From NCBI RefSeq assembly GCF_004001245.1, contig NZ_AP018724.1:2596501-2660500 (forward strand): a stretch of 64,000 bases of DNA, read 5' to 3'. Position 1 is the first letter of the stretch. The number at the start of each line of letters is the position of its first letter. The translations under genes were made by a program, and so were the position numbers. The DNA comes from Sulfurivermis fontis. Lineage in GTDB: Bacteria > Pseudomonadota > Gammaproteobacteria > Thiohalomonadales > Thiohalomonadaceae. The notes under the pieces are model-generated. The model searched no databases and had not been told where the DNA came from. It saw only the letters and a program-made list of their open reading frames with translations. Of this stretch, positions 55,561 through 63,275 are shown in pieces.

Positions 55561-56968
55561 ATGACAGCAACCACTCACTCATCCACCGGGGCAACGGCGC
55601 ACTGGCTGATCTTCCGTATCGGCCGTGTCGCCTGTGCCGTGCCGGCCCTGTCGGTGGCCAGCATCCTGCCGCTGCCGGAACACATCACCGCCATCCCCGG
55701 TGCCGATGCCGGCAGCCCCGGCCTGTTCCATCACGGCAACGGCACGGTGGCCATCATCGACCTGCGCCACCGCTTCGGCCGCGATGTGCTCGACCCGCAG
55801 CGCGGCCGCCTGCTGCTCGGCAAGGTGGGCAGCGGCAACTATGCCTTCTGGGTGGACAGCATCGTCGGCCTCGCCGATGCCGCCCAGGTGCGGCCAGCCG
55901 CGCTGCCGCCGGAACTGCCCCACAACGTCTTCAGCGCGGCACTGCGTTATCAGAATGAACTCGTCCTGTGCAGCGACCTGGCCCCCCTGCTCGCCATGCG
56001 CGATGCCGGCGGCCTGCGCCATCTGGTGTGTGCCGTGCCGCCGCCGCCAGCACCGGCCGCATCAGCACCGGCGGCTGCAGTCGCCCGGCCTCCGGCGCCC
56101 TCGCCAGCGGCGACCGCAGCACCGGCCGCCACAGCCGATTCAAGAAACACGCCACGGCCGCTCCCGCCGCCGGCTCCGCAACGCACGCCCCCGCCCCCGG
56201 CAGCCGCGCCGCGCCCTGTGCCGGCCAGGAGCCCCGCCCCCACCGTCCCCAGCCGCCCGGCGGTCACGCCGTCGCCGTCGGCCCCGGCCGCCCCTCCGCC
56301 GCGCCCTGTACCGGCCTCCGCCCCCCGGCAACCGCGCCCCGCCTCCACACCCCCCTCCGCCGAGGGAGGCAACGGCCTACACTGCACCGCCGCCCCCGGC
56401 GTCCACCAGCCGCCCCTGGCCGCTGATACTGGCGCTGGCCCTGCTCGCCGTCGCCATCGGCTATCTCCTCCGGCCGCAGGCGGAGAAAGCCACCCCACCG
56501 GCCCCACCCGTCGCCCGGGTGACGCCGGCGGCGGCGCCCGCCCCGGAAGCGGAGCCGCGCCCCGTGCCGCCATCGGAACCGGCGGTGGCAGCCGCCCCCC
56601 CGGCCAGCCCGATCTTTCAGGGCGAGGGCATCCAGGTGGAACAGAACGGCGAGGAGATCACCATCGTCATCGAGCGCGCCCGCCCGGAGGCTGCCCCCGA
56701 ACCGGAGCCCGACACCGCCGCACCGCATGACACCACCGCCGGCCCGGCGGCTCTGCCGGCGGCGCAACCCGTCGGCGAACCTGCCCCGCCGGAGCCGGAG
56801 CCGCAGCAGATGTACGTCCACACCGTGGTCAGGGGCGACACCCTGTGGGCCATCGCGGAACGTTACCTCGACGATCCCTGGCGCTACAAGGAGCTGGCAC
56901 AACTGAGCCGCATCAAAAATCCCGATCTGATCTACCCGGGTAACAAGGTGCGCATCATCATCCGCTGA
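55561..56968 (+). CDS. CheW-domain, membrane and LysM protein, interrupted by a frameshift
   Basis: The first frame (from the ATG at 55561) encodes a CheW-like domain (about residues 10-155: LIFRIGRVACAVPALSVASI, WVDSIVGLADAAQVRPAALP) and then a Pro/Ala-rich linker. After a C6 run at 56350-56355 the sense frame changes by +1. The second frame gives a membrane helix (LILALALLAVAIGYLL), an acidic/Pro linker and a LysM domain (YVHTVVRGDTLWAIAERYLD, KNPDLIYPGNKVRIIIR), stopping at 56968. Together these form a plausible CheW-TM-LysM protein of about 468 aa linking a cytoplasmic scaffold to peptidoglycan. Without correction, the first frame runs to 56730 as nonsense. The shift could be an error, a phase-variable tract or a pseudogene. 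Confidence 0.7.
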
Positions 56969-57029
56969 GCGGCAGGCGGGCAGGAATGCTAAACTGCAGA
57001 CACCTCCCACCCGGTCACGGAAGCGCGCG

Positions 57030-57305
57030 ATGAACTTCGAGAACATCCATAACTATTACGAAAAACTGGTGCTGGAACATCTGCAGGATGCCCTGACCAA
57101 GCAGCAGGGCATCACCGATCAGGACCTGCTGGAAGACGTGGCCTGTGTCGCCCTCAACCGCCTGCCCACCCGCTACGTGCGCCATGACGTGGACACGGCC
57201 TTCTTCACCAGCGACGAGGAATGGCAGCGCATGGAAAAACAGGTGGCGGCGGCGGTGGCGGCGGCCCTCGACTATGTGCGCGAACGCGGTGACATGCGCG
57301 ACTGA
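57030..57305 (+). CDS. ComFB-domain protein
   Basis: A 91-aa cytoplasmic protein covering one ComFB domain (PF10719): FENIHNYYEKLVLEHLQDAL followed by EDVACVALNRLPTRYVRHDV. The zinc-type cysteines of the Bacillus protein are not present. Some ComFB proteins of cyanobacteria have been reported as cyclic dinucleotide receptors. Given the five c-di-GMP enzymes or receptors in the window, a similar role is possible but unproven. It lies 61 bases after the CheW-LysM gene and overlaps the start chosen for pgl. Confidence 0.8.
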   Translation: MNFENIHNYYEKLVLEHLQDALTKQQGITDQDLLEDVACVALNRLPTRYVRHDVDTAFFTSDEEWQRMEKQVAAAVAAALDYVRERGDMRD

Positions 57306-58035
57306 TCATGTCCCGTCCGGCCCCCAGCTCCACATCCTGCCGGATACTGATGCACTGTATCGTGCAGCGGCGGAGCGACTGCTGGAACTGGGCAACCAGA
57401 CCCTCGCCCAACGCGATGCCTTTCACCTCGCCCTCGCCGGCGGCGCCACGCCGCAGGGACTGTATGCCCTGCTGGCCAGACAGCCGGAACGCCTCGACTG
57501 GTCCCGGGTGCATCTGTATTTCGGTGATGAGCGCGGCGTGCCGCCGGAACACCGCGACAGCAACTACCGCATGGTGCGGGAGGCCCTGCTCGACCCTCTG
57601 CCGGTCGCGCCGCAGGTACACCGCATCGCCGGCGAACTGGCGCCGGAACAGGCCGCTGCCGACTATGCCGCACTGTTGCGCCACCACCTCCCGGCAGACG
57701 GCTTCGATCTGCTGCTGCTCGGCCTCGGCCCCGACGGCCACATTGCCTCGCTGTTTCCCGGCAGCGACGCGCTCAACCAGCGCAAACAGACCGTGGTGGC
57801 CGACTACGTGCCCAAGCTCGACAGCTGGCGCATCACCCTTACCCTGCCGGCGCTCAACCGCGCCCGCCATGTGATGCTGCTGGTGAGCGGCGCCCGCAAG
57901 GCCGACGTGGTGCGCCACGTGCTGCGCAACATCGCCCACGCCAATCCGCTGCCGGTGGAAATGCTGCGCCCGAAGGGGCAACTGGAGTGGTTCGTCGATG
58001 CCCAGGCCGCGCGCCACATCACCCCCAGAAGCTGA
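57289..58035 (+). CDS. pgl: 6-phosphogluconolactonase
   Basis: A 248-aa enzyme of the pentose phosphate/Entner-Doudoroff entry, hydrolysing 6-phosphogluconolactone. Motifs: LALAGGATPQGLYALL, VHLYFGDERGVPPEHRDSNY and LLLLGLGPDGHIASLFPGS. No ATG exists in a suitable place; the GTG at 57289, within the end of comFB, gives the family length and suggests coupling. Glk follows seven bases later, forming a small glucose-metabolism pair; no zwf is in view. Confidence 0.9.
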   Translation: MTCATDHVPSGPQLHILPDTDALYRAAAERLLELGNQTLAQRDAFHLALAGGATPQGLYALLARQPERLDWSRVHLYFGDERGVPPEHRDSNYRMVREALLDPLPVAPQVHRIAGELAPEQAAADYAALLRHHLPADGFDLLLLGLGPDGHIASLFPGSDALNQRKQTVVADYVPKLDSWRITLTLPALNRARHVMLLVSGARKADVVRHVLRNIAHANPLPVEMLRPKGQLEWFVDAQAARHITPRS

Positions 58036-58041
58036 GCCGGC

Positions 58042-59046
58042 ATGACCCTGTTACGCGTCCTCGCCGCCGACATCGGCGGCACCAAGACCCTGCTGCAACT
58101 GGCGGAGTTCCTGCCCGGCGCCGTGCGGCCGCAGCGTGTGCTGCGCGAGGCGCGCTACGCCAGCGCCGACCATAACGATATCATACCGCTGCTCGATGAC
58201 TTCCTGCGCGGCGATACAGCACCGCTGCACGGCGTCTGCCTCGCCGTGGCCGGCCCGGTGCAGGGCGAGGCGCCGCGACAGACGGCGCAACTCACCAACC
58301 TCCCCTGGCAACTCGATGCGCAACGCCTCGCCACCCATCTCGGTGCGCCGGTGGTGTTCAGCAACGATTTCGAGGCCATCGGCCACGGCATCGCCGCGCT
58401 GCGGCCCGATGAGCTATGCACCCTGCACGAGGCCCCCGCCCGGTCACGGGCGCCACGCGTGGTGCTCGGCGCCGGTACCGGTCTCGGCGTGGCACTGCTC
58501 ATACCCTGTGCCGATCGCTATGAGGTATTCCCCACCGAGGCCGGCCACATCGATTTCGGTGGCGGCGATGAACTGCAGGACGGCCTGCTCGCCTTCCTGC
58601 GTGCCGAGTTCGGCCACGTCTCGTGGGAACGCGTCGTCTCCGGCCCGGGGCTGGTGAACATCTACCGCTATCTGTTGGCACACGACGGGGCCAGTGACAC
58701 GACGGGACTGTTGCTCGCACCCGATCCGGCGGCGGCCATCGCCAGTGCGGCGGATGCCCGTGCCAACGCCGCATTGGCACTGTTTACACGCCTCTACGGC
58801 GCCATCGCCGGCAATCTGGCCCTGGCCTGCCTGGCACGCGGCGGCGTGTATCTCGCCGGCGGCATCGCCGCCAAGATCCTGCCGCACTTGCAACAGGGCG
58901 GCTTCGCCCACAGTTACACCGACAAAGGCCGCATGCGTCCGGTGGTGGAAGACATCCCGGTGCATGTGGTGACCAATCCGCAGATCGGATTGCTCGGCGC
59001 CCTGCTGGTGGCCGCGCGCCGGGCTAACAGCCTTTCGAACTCATGA
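58042..59046 (+). CDS. glk: Glucokinase (Glk family)
   Basis: A 334-aa hexokinase-type enzyme phosphorylating glucose with ATP. It belongs to the bacterial Glk family (PF02685) rather than ROK. LAADIGGTKTLLQLAEF is at the N-terminus, then NDFEAIGHGIAAL near 110 and LGAGTGLGVALLIPCADRYE near 140. VYLAGGIAAKILPHLQ follows near 270. No ROK-type zinc cysteine motif is seen. It overlaps apaG by four bases (ATGA). Confidence 0.94.
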   Translation: MTLLRVLAADIGGTKTLLQLAEFLPGAVRPQRVLREARYASADHNDIIPLLDDFLRGDTAPLHGVCLAVAGPVQGEAPRQTAQLTNLPWQLDAQRLATHLGAPVVFSNDFEAIGHGIAALRPDELCTLHEAPARSRAPRVVLGAGTGLGVALLIPCADRYEVFPTEAGHIDFGGGDELQDGLLAFLRAEFGHVSWERVVSGPGLVNIYRYLLAHDGASDTTGLLLAPDPAAAIASAADARANAALALFTRLYGAIAGNLALACLARGGVYLAGGIAAKILPHLQQGGFAHSYTDKGRMRPVVEDIPVHVVTNPQIGLLGALLVAARRANSLSNS

Positions 59047-59432
59047 AACAGGCGATGAACGACAAATACCGTATTGCCGTCGAGGTGGAAACCCAGTACC
59101 TGGACGAACAATCCCTGCCGGAGGAAGACCGCTACGTCTTCTCCTACACCATCACCATCCGCAACACCGGCAGCGTGGCCGCCAAGCTGCTGTCACGGCA
59201 CTGGATCATCACCGACGGCAACGGTGCGGTGCAGGAGGTGCAAGGGGCCGGCGTGGTGGGCGAACAGCCGCATCTGGAGCCGGGCAAGCACTTCCGCTAC
59301 ACCAGCGGCACCGTGCTCGACACGCCGGTGGGGGCGATGCAAGGCAGCTACCAGATGCGCGCCGACGATGGCCACGAATTCGATGCCGATATCCCGGTAT
59401 TCCGCCTATCGATGCCCAAGACTTTGCACTAG
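59043..59432 (+). CDS. apaG: ApaG domain protein
   Basis: A 129-aa ApaG/Co2+-Mg2+ efflux-associated fold of unknown function. Family blocks VFSYTITIRNTGSVAAKLLS, HWIITDGNGAVQEVQGAGVV, GEQPHLEPGKHFRYTSGT and GAMQGSYQMRADDGHEFDAD are all present. Start at 59043 overlaps the glk stop; MNDKYRIAV at 59055 is an alternative. Normally adjacent to apaH, but here a methyltransferase gene and repeats separate them. A GTGACAA-type hairpin begins just after the stop. Confidence 0.94.
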   Translation: MKQAMNDKYRIAVEVETQYLDEQSLPEEDRYVFSYTITIRNTGSVAAKLLSRHWIITDGNGAVQEVQGAGVVGEQPHLEPGKHFRYTSGTVLDTPVGAMQGSYQMRADDGHEFDADIPVFRLSMPKTLH

Positions 59433-59439
59433 CGAAGTA

Positions 59440-59503
59440 GCAAGTCGCAAGTGACAAGTTCCAAGTGTTTTTCTTGCACTTGTCACTTGGAACGTGGAAC
59501 TGA
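59440..59503. repeat. GTGACAA-type hairpin repeat, apaG-methyltransferase gap
   Basis: GCAAGTGACAAGTTCCAAGTG on the left mirrors CACTTGTCACTTGGAACGTG on the right around TTTTTCTTG. It starts seven bases after the apaG stop and ends five bases before the next ATG. Confidence 0.75.
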
Positions 59504-59507
59504 TGTC

Positions 59508-60116
59508 ATGTCTCTACGCCACAGCTACACCCTGTTCGCCCCCATCTACGACCTGGCGCTCGACCGGGCGAGCCGGGCGCTGCGCCGCGACAGCCTGCAG
59601 CGGCTGCCGGTACAGGAGGGCGATGTGCTGCTTGCCGGCATCGGTACCGGACTCGACATCCCGCATCTGCCACCCGGCCCCTGCTACATCGGGCTCGACC
59701 TGACACCGGCGATGCTGCGCAAGGCGCGGCGGCGCAGCGCCGGACGCGACGACATCCGCCTGCACCTGGGCGATGCCATGCAGTTGCCCTACCGGGACGC
59801 CAGTTTCGATGCGGTGGTACTGCACCTGATCCTCGCCGTGGTACCGCAACCGGAGCGGCTGCTGGCCGAGGCCGAGCGCGTGCTCCGGCCTGGCGGCCAC
59901 ATCCTCATCGTCGACAAGTTTCTGCGCCCCGGGCAGCGCGCGCCGCTGCGCCGCCTGCTCAACCTCATCACCCGCCACATCGCCACGCGCACCGACGTGG
60001 TGTTGGAGGATGTCCTCGCCTGCTGCACGCATCTGCATCTCAAACTGGACGAGCCGATACTGGCGCGGGGATGGTTTCGCCGCATCGAGTTGAGGAAAGT
60101 GACAGGTGACGAGTGA
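59508..60116 (+). CDS. SAM-dependent methyltransferase
   Basis: A 202-aa class I methyltransferase (Methyltransf_11/UbiE-like). The SAM site is VLLAGIGTGLDIPHLPPG near residue 45 (a variant of the usual ExGxG with A for E), followed by LDLTPAMLRKARRR, LHLGDAMQLPYRDASFDAV and RVLRPGGHILIVDKF. The start MSLRHSYTLFAPIYDLALDR matches UbiE-like relatives that begin with a Y-x-x-APxYD motif. Substrate unknown. Its last residues (KVTGDE) and stop are encoded by the start of the following repeat. It is inserted between apaG and apaH. Confidence 0.85.
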   Translation: MSLRHSYTLFAPIYDLALDRASRALRRDSLQRLPVQEGDVLLAGIGTGLDIPHLPPGPCYIGLDLTPAMLRKARRRSAGRDDIRLHLGDAMQLPYRDASFDAVVLHLILAVVPQPERLLAEAERVLRPGGHILIVDKFLRPGQRAPLRRLLNLITRHIATRTDVVLEDVLACCTHLHLKLDEPILARGWFRRIELRKVTGDE

Positions 60117-60170
60117 CAAGCAGGCGTGTTGGTCTTTTCTTGCAACTTGTGTCTTATAACTTGTAACTTC
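60098..60170. repeat. GTGACAA-type hairpin repeat, before apaH
   Basis: AAAGTGACAGGTGACGAGTG and ACAAG on the left, CTTGCAACTTGTGTCTTA and TAACTTGTAACTT on the right. The left arm overlaps the 3' end and stop codon of the methyltransferase gene. Confidence 0.65.
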
Positions 60171-60200
60171 ACTGCTTTACACAACCCGGTAGACAGAACC

Positions 60201-61034
60201 GTGTCCACATACGCCATCGGCGACATCCAGGGCTGCTATGACCAGTTGCTGCAGCTGCTGGAGCAGATACGCTTCGATCCTTCCAGCGACCGGCTGTGGT
60301 TTGCCGGCGACCTGGTGAATCGCGGCCCGAAATCATTGCAGGTACTGCGCTTCGTGCGCGATCTGGGCGACAATGCCATCACCGTACTGGGCAATCATGA
60401 CCTGCACCTGCTGGCGGTATGGCAGCAGAAGCACCACCACTTCAGTTCCAACGACACCCTGCTGCCCATCATGCAGGCACCGGACCGCGACGAGCTGTGC
60501 AACTGGCTGCGTCGGCAACCACTGCTGCATCACGATGCCCAGCTGGACTATGTGATGGTGCACGCCGGCCTGCCGCCGCAGTGGGATCTGGCCACGGCGC
60601 GGCGTCTGGCCGGCGAAGTGGAAACGGTGCTGCGCGGTGATGACTTCCTCGCCTTCATGGAAAACATGTACGGCAACAAACCCAAGCTGTGGAAGGAAGA
60701 GTTGCGCGGCTGGGATCGCCTGCGCTTCGCCGTGAACTGCTTTACGCGCCTGCGTTTCTGCACGGCCGCCGGCGAGCTGGATTTTCATCACAAGGGGAAA
60801 CCGGGCAGCGCGGAGCCAACCGTGCTGCCATGGTTCGCCGTGCCCGGACGGCGCAGCTGCGACCAGCGCATCCTGTTCGGCCACTGGTCCACGCTCGGCT
60901 TCCACCGGGGCGACAACGTCTGCGCCCTGGATACCGGCTGCCTGTGGGGGGGCGCACTCACCGCCCTGCGTCTGGAGGACGGCACCGCCTTCCACATCGA
61001 CTGCCCCGCCACCTGCGCCCCCGGAGCCGAGTGA
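60201..61034 (+). CDS. apaH: Symmetrical bis(5'-nucleosyl)-tetraphosphatase
   Basis: A 277-aa metallophosphatase that splits Ap4A into two ADP. The motifs of the family are intact: YAIGDIQGCYDQL, WFAGDLVNRGPKSL, LGNHDLHLLAV, and VHAGLPPQWD with GHWSTLGFH for later metal-binding His. The GTG at 60201 (VSTYAIGDIQG) is the start giving the usual length; the frame upstream is repeat-derived. No ribosome site is obvious. Confidence 0.95.
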   Translation: MSTYAIGDIQGCYDQLLQLLEQIRFDPSSDRLWFAGDLVNRGPKSLQVLRFVRDLGDNAITVLGNHDLHLLAVWQQKHHHFSSNDTLLPIMQAPDRDELCNWLRRQPLLHHDAQLDYVMVHAGLPPQWDLATARRLAGEVETVLRGDDFLAFMENMYGNKPKLWKEELRGWDRLRFAVNCFTRLRFCTAAGELDFHHKGKPGSAEPTVLPWFAVPGRRSCDQRILFGHWSTLGFHRGDNVCALDTGCLWGGALTALRLEDGTAFHIDCPATCAPGAE

Positions 61035-61174
61035 TGCCGACCCCTTGATGCACGTCAAGTGGATACTGCCACGGCGCTTTTACACTCTATACTCACGAAA
61101 CACCGTCCTGTTGCCCCCCGGCGCCGGACGCAATCCAGCGGCAGGATGCCGCGCCCGCGCGGAGACTCGCTGCG

Positions 61175-62704
61175 ATGCTCATTCGAAACCGTTCCCTGTC
61201 CTTCAATATCCTGCTGCTCGCCGTCGTCATCGGCGCCCCCTATGCGGTGCTGTGGGGCTGGCTGCTCGCCGAGGGCCGCATCGGTCTGGACGTCATGGCC
61301 TGGGTAGTGGCGCTGCTGGTGCTCGATGCCGTCGTCATGGTGCTGTTCGTGCGCGGCCTGATGCAGCCGCTGCGTACCGTCAGCACCATCATGCGCCATG
61401 TCGCCGAGGGCGACTTCACCGTCGAGGTGCACAACCCCTATCAGGGACAGATCGGTGACATGCTCACCGACGTCGCCACCTCGGTACACGCCAACCGCAC
61501 CATGATGGAACGCATCCTCGGCAACACCGTGAATATCGCCTCGGCCAGCTTCGAAACGGTCAGCGCATCCTCCAAGGTAGTGTTCAACGTCGAAGCGGAA
61601 GAGAATCACGTCCACAGCATCTCCGAGGCCAGCCGCCAGATCAGCGCCACCGTCGCCGGCACGGCGGAAAATGCCCGCAGCGTCAGCTCGGCCGTCAATG
61701 CACTGAGCGCCACGGTGAGCGAGGGCAACAGCCTCGCCCAGCAGACCCTGGAGAGCATGAGCCAGCTGGCCGAGACCGTGGGCGAGGCGGCGGCCAAGGT
61801 GGAGGCGCTGGGTGATTCGTCACGGCGCATCGGCGAGATCACCGCCGTGATCAACGACATCGCCGGACAGACCAACCTGCTGGCCCTCAACGCCGCCATC
61901 GAGGCGGCGCGCGCCGGCGAGCACGGGCGCGGCTTCGCGGTGGTGGCCGACGAGGTGCGCAATCTGGCGGAACGCACCAGCAAGGCAACCAGCGAGATCG
62001 CGGCCATGATTCACTCCATCCAGAGCGAAATCGCGGCCGTCACCACCACCATGCAGACCGGTGTCGATCGCGCCGACAACAGCCGCCAAGCGGCCCTGCA
62101 AACCGGCGCGGCCTTCGATACGGTAAAGGGTGGCATCGAGACCGTGACCACCCTCATTGGCCAGATCGCTGCCGCTGCCAGCGAGCAGCAGACGGCCACC
62201 GAGGAGATTGCCGCCAGCATCCAGATGATCTCCGAACTCGCCAGCAACAACACACGTCAGGCACACAGCGCCGTCGATACCATCGAACAGATGAATGCCG
62301 TGATCGGCGATCAACTGCGCACGCTGGAGCAGTTCCAGATCCCGCACAAGGCGGTGCTGGTCGCCAAGTCCGATCACATGCTGTGGAAGAAGCGTCTCAC
62401 CGAACTGCTGCTCGGCCGCACCCAGATGCGCTCCAGCGAGGTGACCGACCACCACTCCTGCCGCTTCGGCAAGTGGTACTACAGCAGCGGCAAGGAGATG
62501 TACGGCGGCATCGCGGCATTCCGCGCCATCGAGGAGCCGCACCGCCAGATCCATGCCATCGCCCGCCAGGTAGTCGAGATGCACGAGACCGGCAACAAGA
62601 CCGAGGCACAACGCCTGGTGGAGCAGCTCAGCGCCCCCACCGCCGAGGTGCTGGCGCGGCTGGACGAATTGCACCGCATGGCGGCGGGAAAAAGTGACAA
62701 GTGA
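61175..62704 (+). CDS. Methyl-accepting chemotaxis protein with C-terminal CZB domain
   Basis: A 509-aa chemoreceptor. Two membrane helices (about 10-32 and 40-60) are joined by only a few residues, so there is no periplasmic ligand domain. A HAMP segment follows (about 60-115), then the signalling domain with its conserved tip [20 protein letters not shown] and [20 protein letters not shown]. The C-terminus (about 375-500) is a CZB zinc-binding domain, with [23 protein letters not shown] and [10 protein letters not shown] carrying the His/Cys ligands. CZB receptors respond to zinc or oxidants in other bacteria. The last residues (KSDK) and the TGA stop lie in the first two units of the heptamer array. 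Confidence 0.93.
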   Translation: MLIRNRSLSFNILLLAVVIGAPYAVLWGWLLAEGRIGLDVMAWVVALLVLDAVVMVLFVRGLMQPLRTVSTIMRHVAEGDFTVEVHNPYQGQIGDMLTDVATSVHANRTMMERILGNTVNIASASFETVSASSKVVFNVEAEENHVHSISEASRQISATVAGTAENARSVSSAVNALSATVSEGNSLAQQTLESMSQLAETVGEAAAKVEALGDSSRRIGEITAVINDIAGQTNLLALNAAIEAARAGEHGRGFAVVADEVRNLAERTSKATSEIAAMIHSIQSEIAAVTTTMQTGVDRADNSRQAALQTGAAFDTVKGGIETVTTLIGQIAAAASEQQTATEEIAASIQMISELASNNTRQAHSAVDTIEQMNAVIGDQLRTLEQFQIPHKAVLVAKSDHMLWKKRLTELLLGRTQMRSSEVTDHHSCRFGKWYYSSGKEMYGGIAAFRAIEEPHRQIHAIARQVVEMHETGNKTEAQRLVEQLSAPTAEVLARLDELHRMAAGKSDK

Positions 62705-62791
62705 CAAGTGACAAGTGACAAGTGACAAGTGACAAGTGACAAGTGACAAGTGACAAGTGACAAGTGACAAGTGACAAGTGACAAGTGACAA
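62694..62791 (+). repeat. Perfect 14-copy GTGACAA tandem repeat
   Basis: Fourteen uninterrupted GTGACAA heptamers followed by a partial GTG. The first two units overlap the MCP stop codon. A short mirrored arm (CTTGTAACTTGTCACTT) follows at 62810-62826. Length change would not alter the MCP product because the stop lies in unit two. Confidence 0.95.
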
Positions 62792-62831
62792 GTGGGATTG
62801 TTCGCTTCTTCTTGTAACTTGTCACTTTTAA

Positions 62832-63036
62832 GGAAGGTCTGAATAAGTCCATCCTGGACTTCTCAGGTCGCTCCCGCCCCTCCCTGGGCTGCGCGACATA
62901 AGTCCATCCGTGGACAAAACCACGCCAAGCGAAACGTGTGATTTTCGCTTGGCTTCATTTTTCAACGACTTATCGTCGTTGAAAAATGGCGGCACATCCC
63001 TGTGCCGCGGAAGCTCTGAACTTATTCAGAGCTTCC
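62832..63036 (+). mobile_element. MITE copy D, long form (205 bp)
   Basis: Nearly identical to copy A, including the 52-bp block. Ends GGAAGGTCTGAATAAGT and ACTTATTCAGAGCTTCC; flanks are TTAA (62828-62831) and CTAA (63037-63040), so the duplication is imperfect by one base. It lies directly after the mirrored arm of the heptamer repeat. Confidence 0.8.
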
Positions 63037-63040
63037 CTAA

Positions 63041-63275
63041 CAAGCGTGTCCTGACCCTCATCACATCGCCACGGGACATCCAAGTCACCCTGGCAACATT
63101 CGGATTCAGGACAAACATGCGCTTCGCGCGGCCCCGGCACGTCCTGCGTCCCACGGGCCTCGTTGAGGCCCTGGCCACAAATGACTCTACGCCGACACAC
63201 CTTGGCTGCTCCGCCCGCCAAGGCCCGGCTACCGGGGGCTCCTTCGCCGTCCGGGCTCAGTCACTTGTATCTGCT
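63041..63275. other. Non-coding stretch without recognised content
   Basis: Between the MITE and the EAL gene stop. No frame shows protein-like sequence, and no repeat of the families above was seen apart from local GC-rich inverted segments near 63210-63260 (for example GCCCGGC/GCCGTCCGGGC). Confidence 0.4.

Noticed and set aside
61820-62852. Minus-strand frames beginning with repeated SLVTCHL
   Set aside because: They are translations of the GTGACAA array followed by the antisense of the chemoreceptor; the repeat is non-coding.
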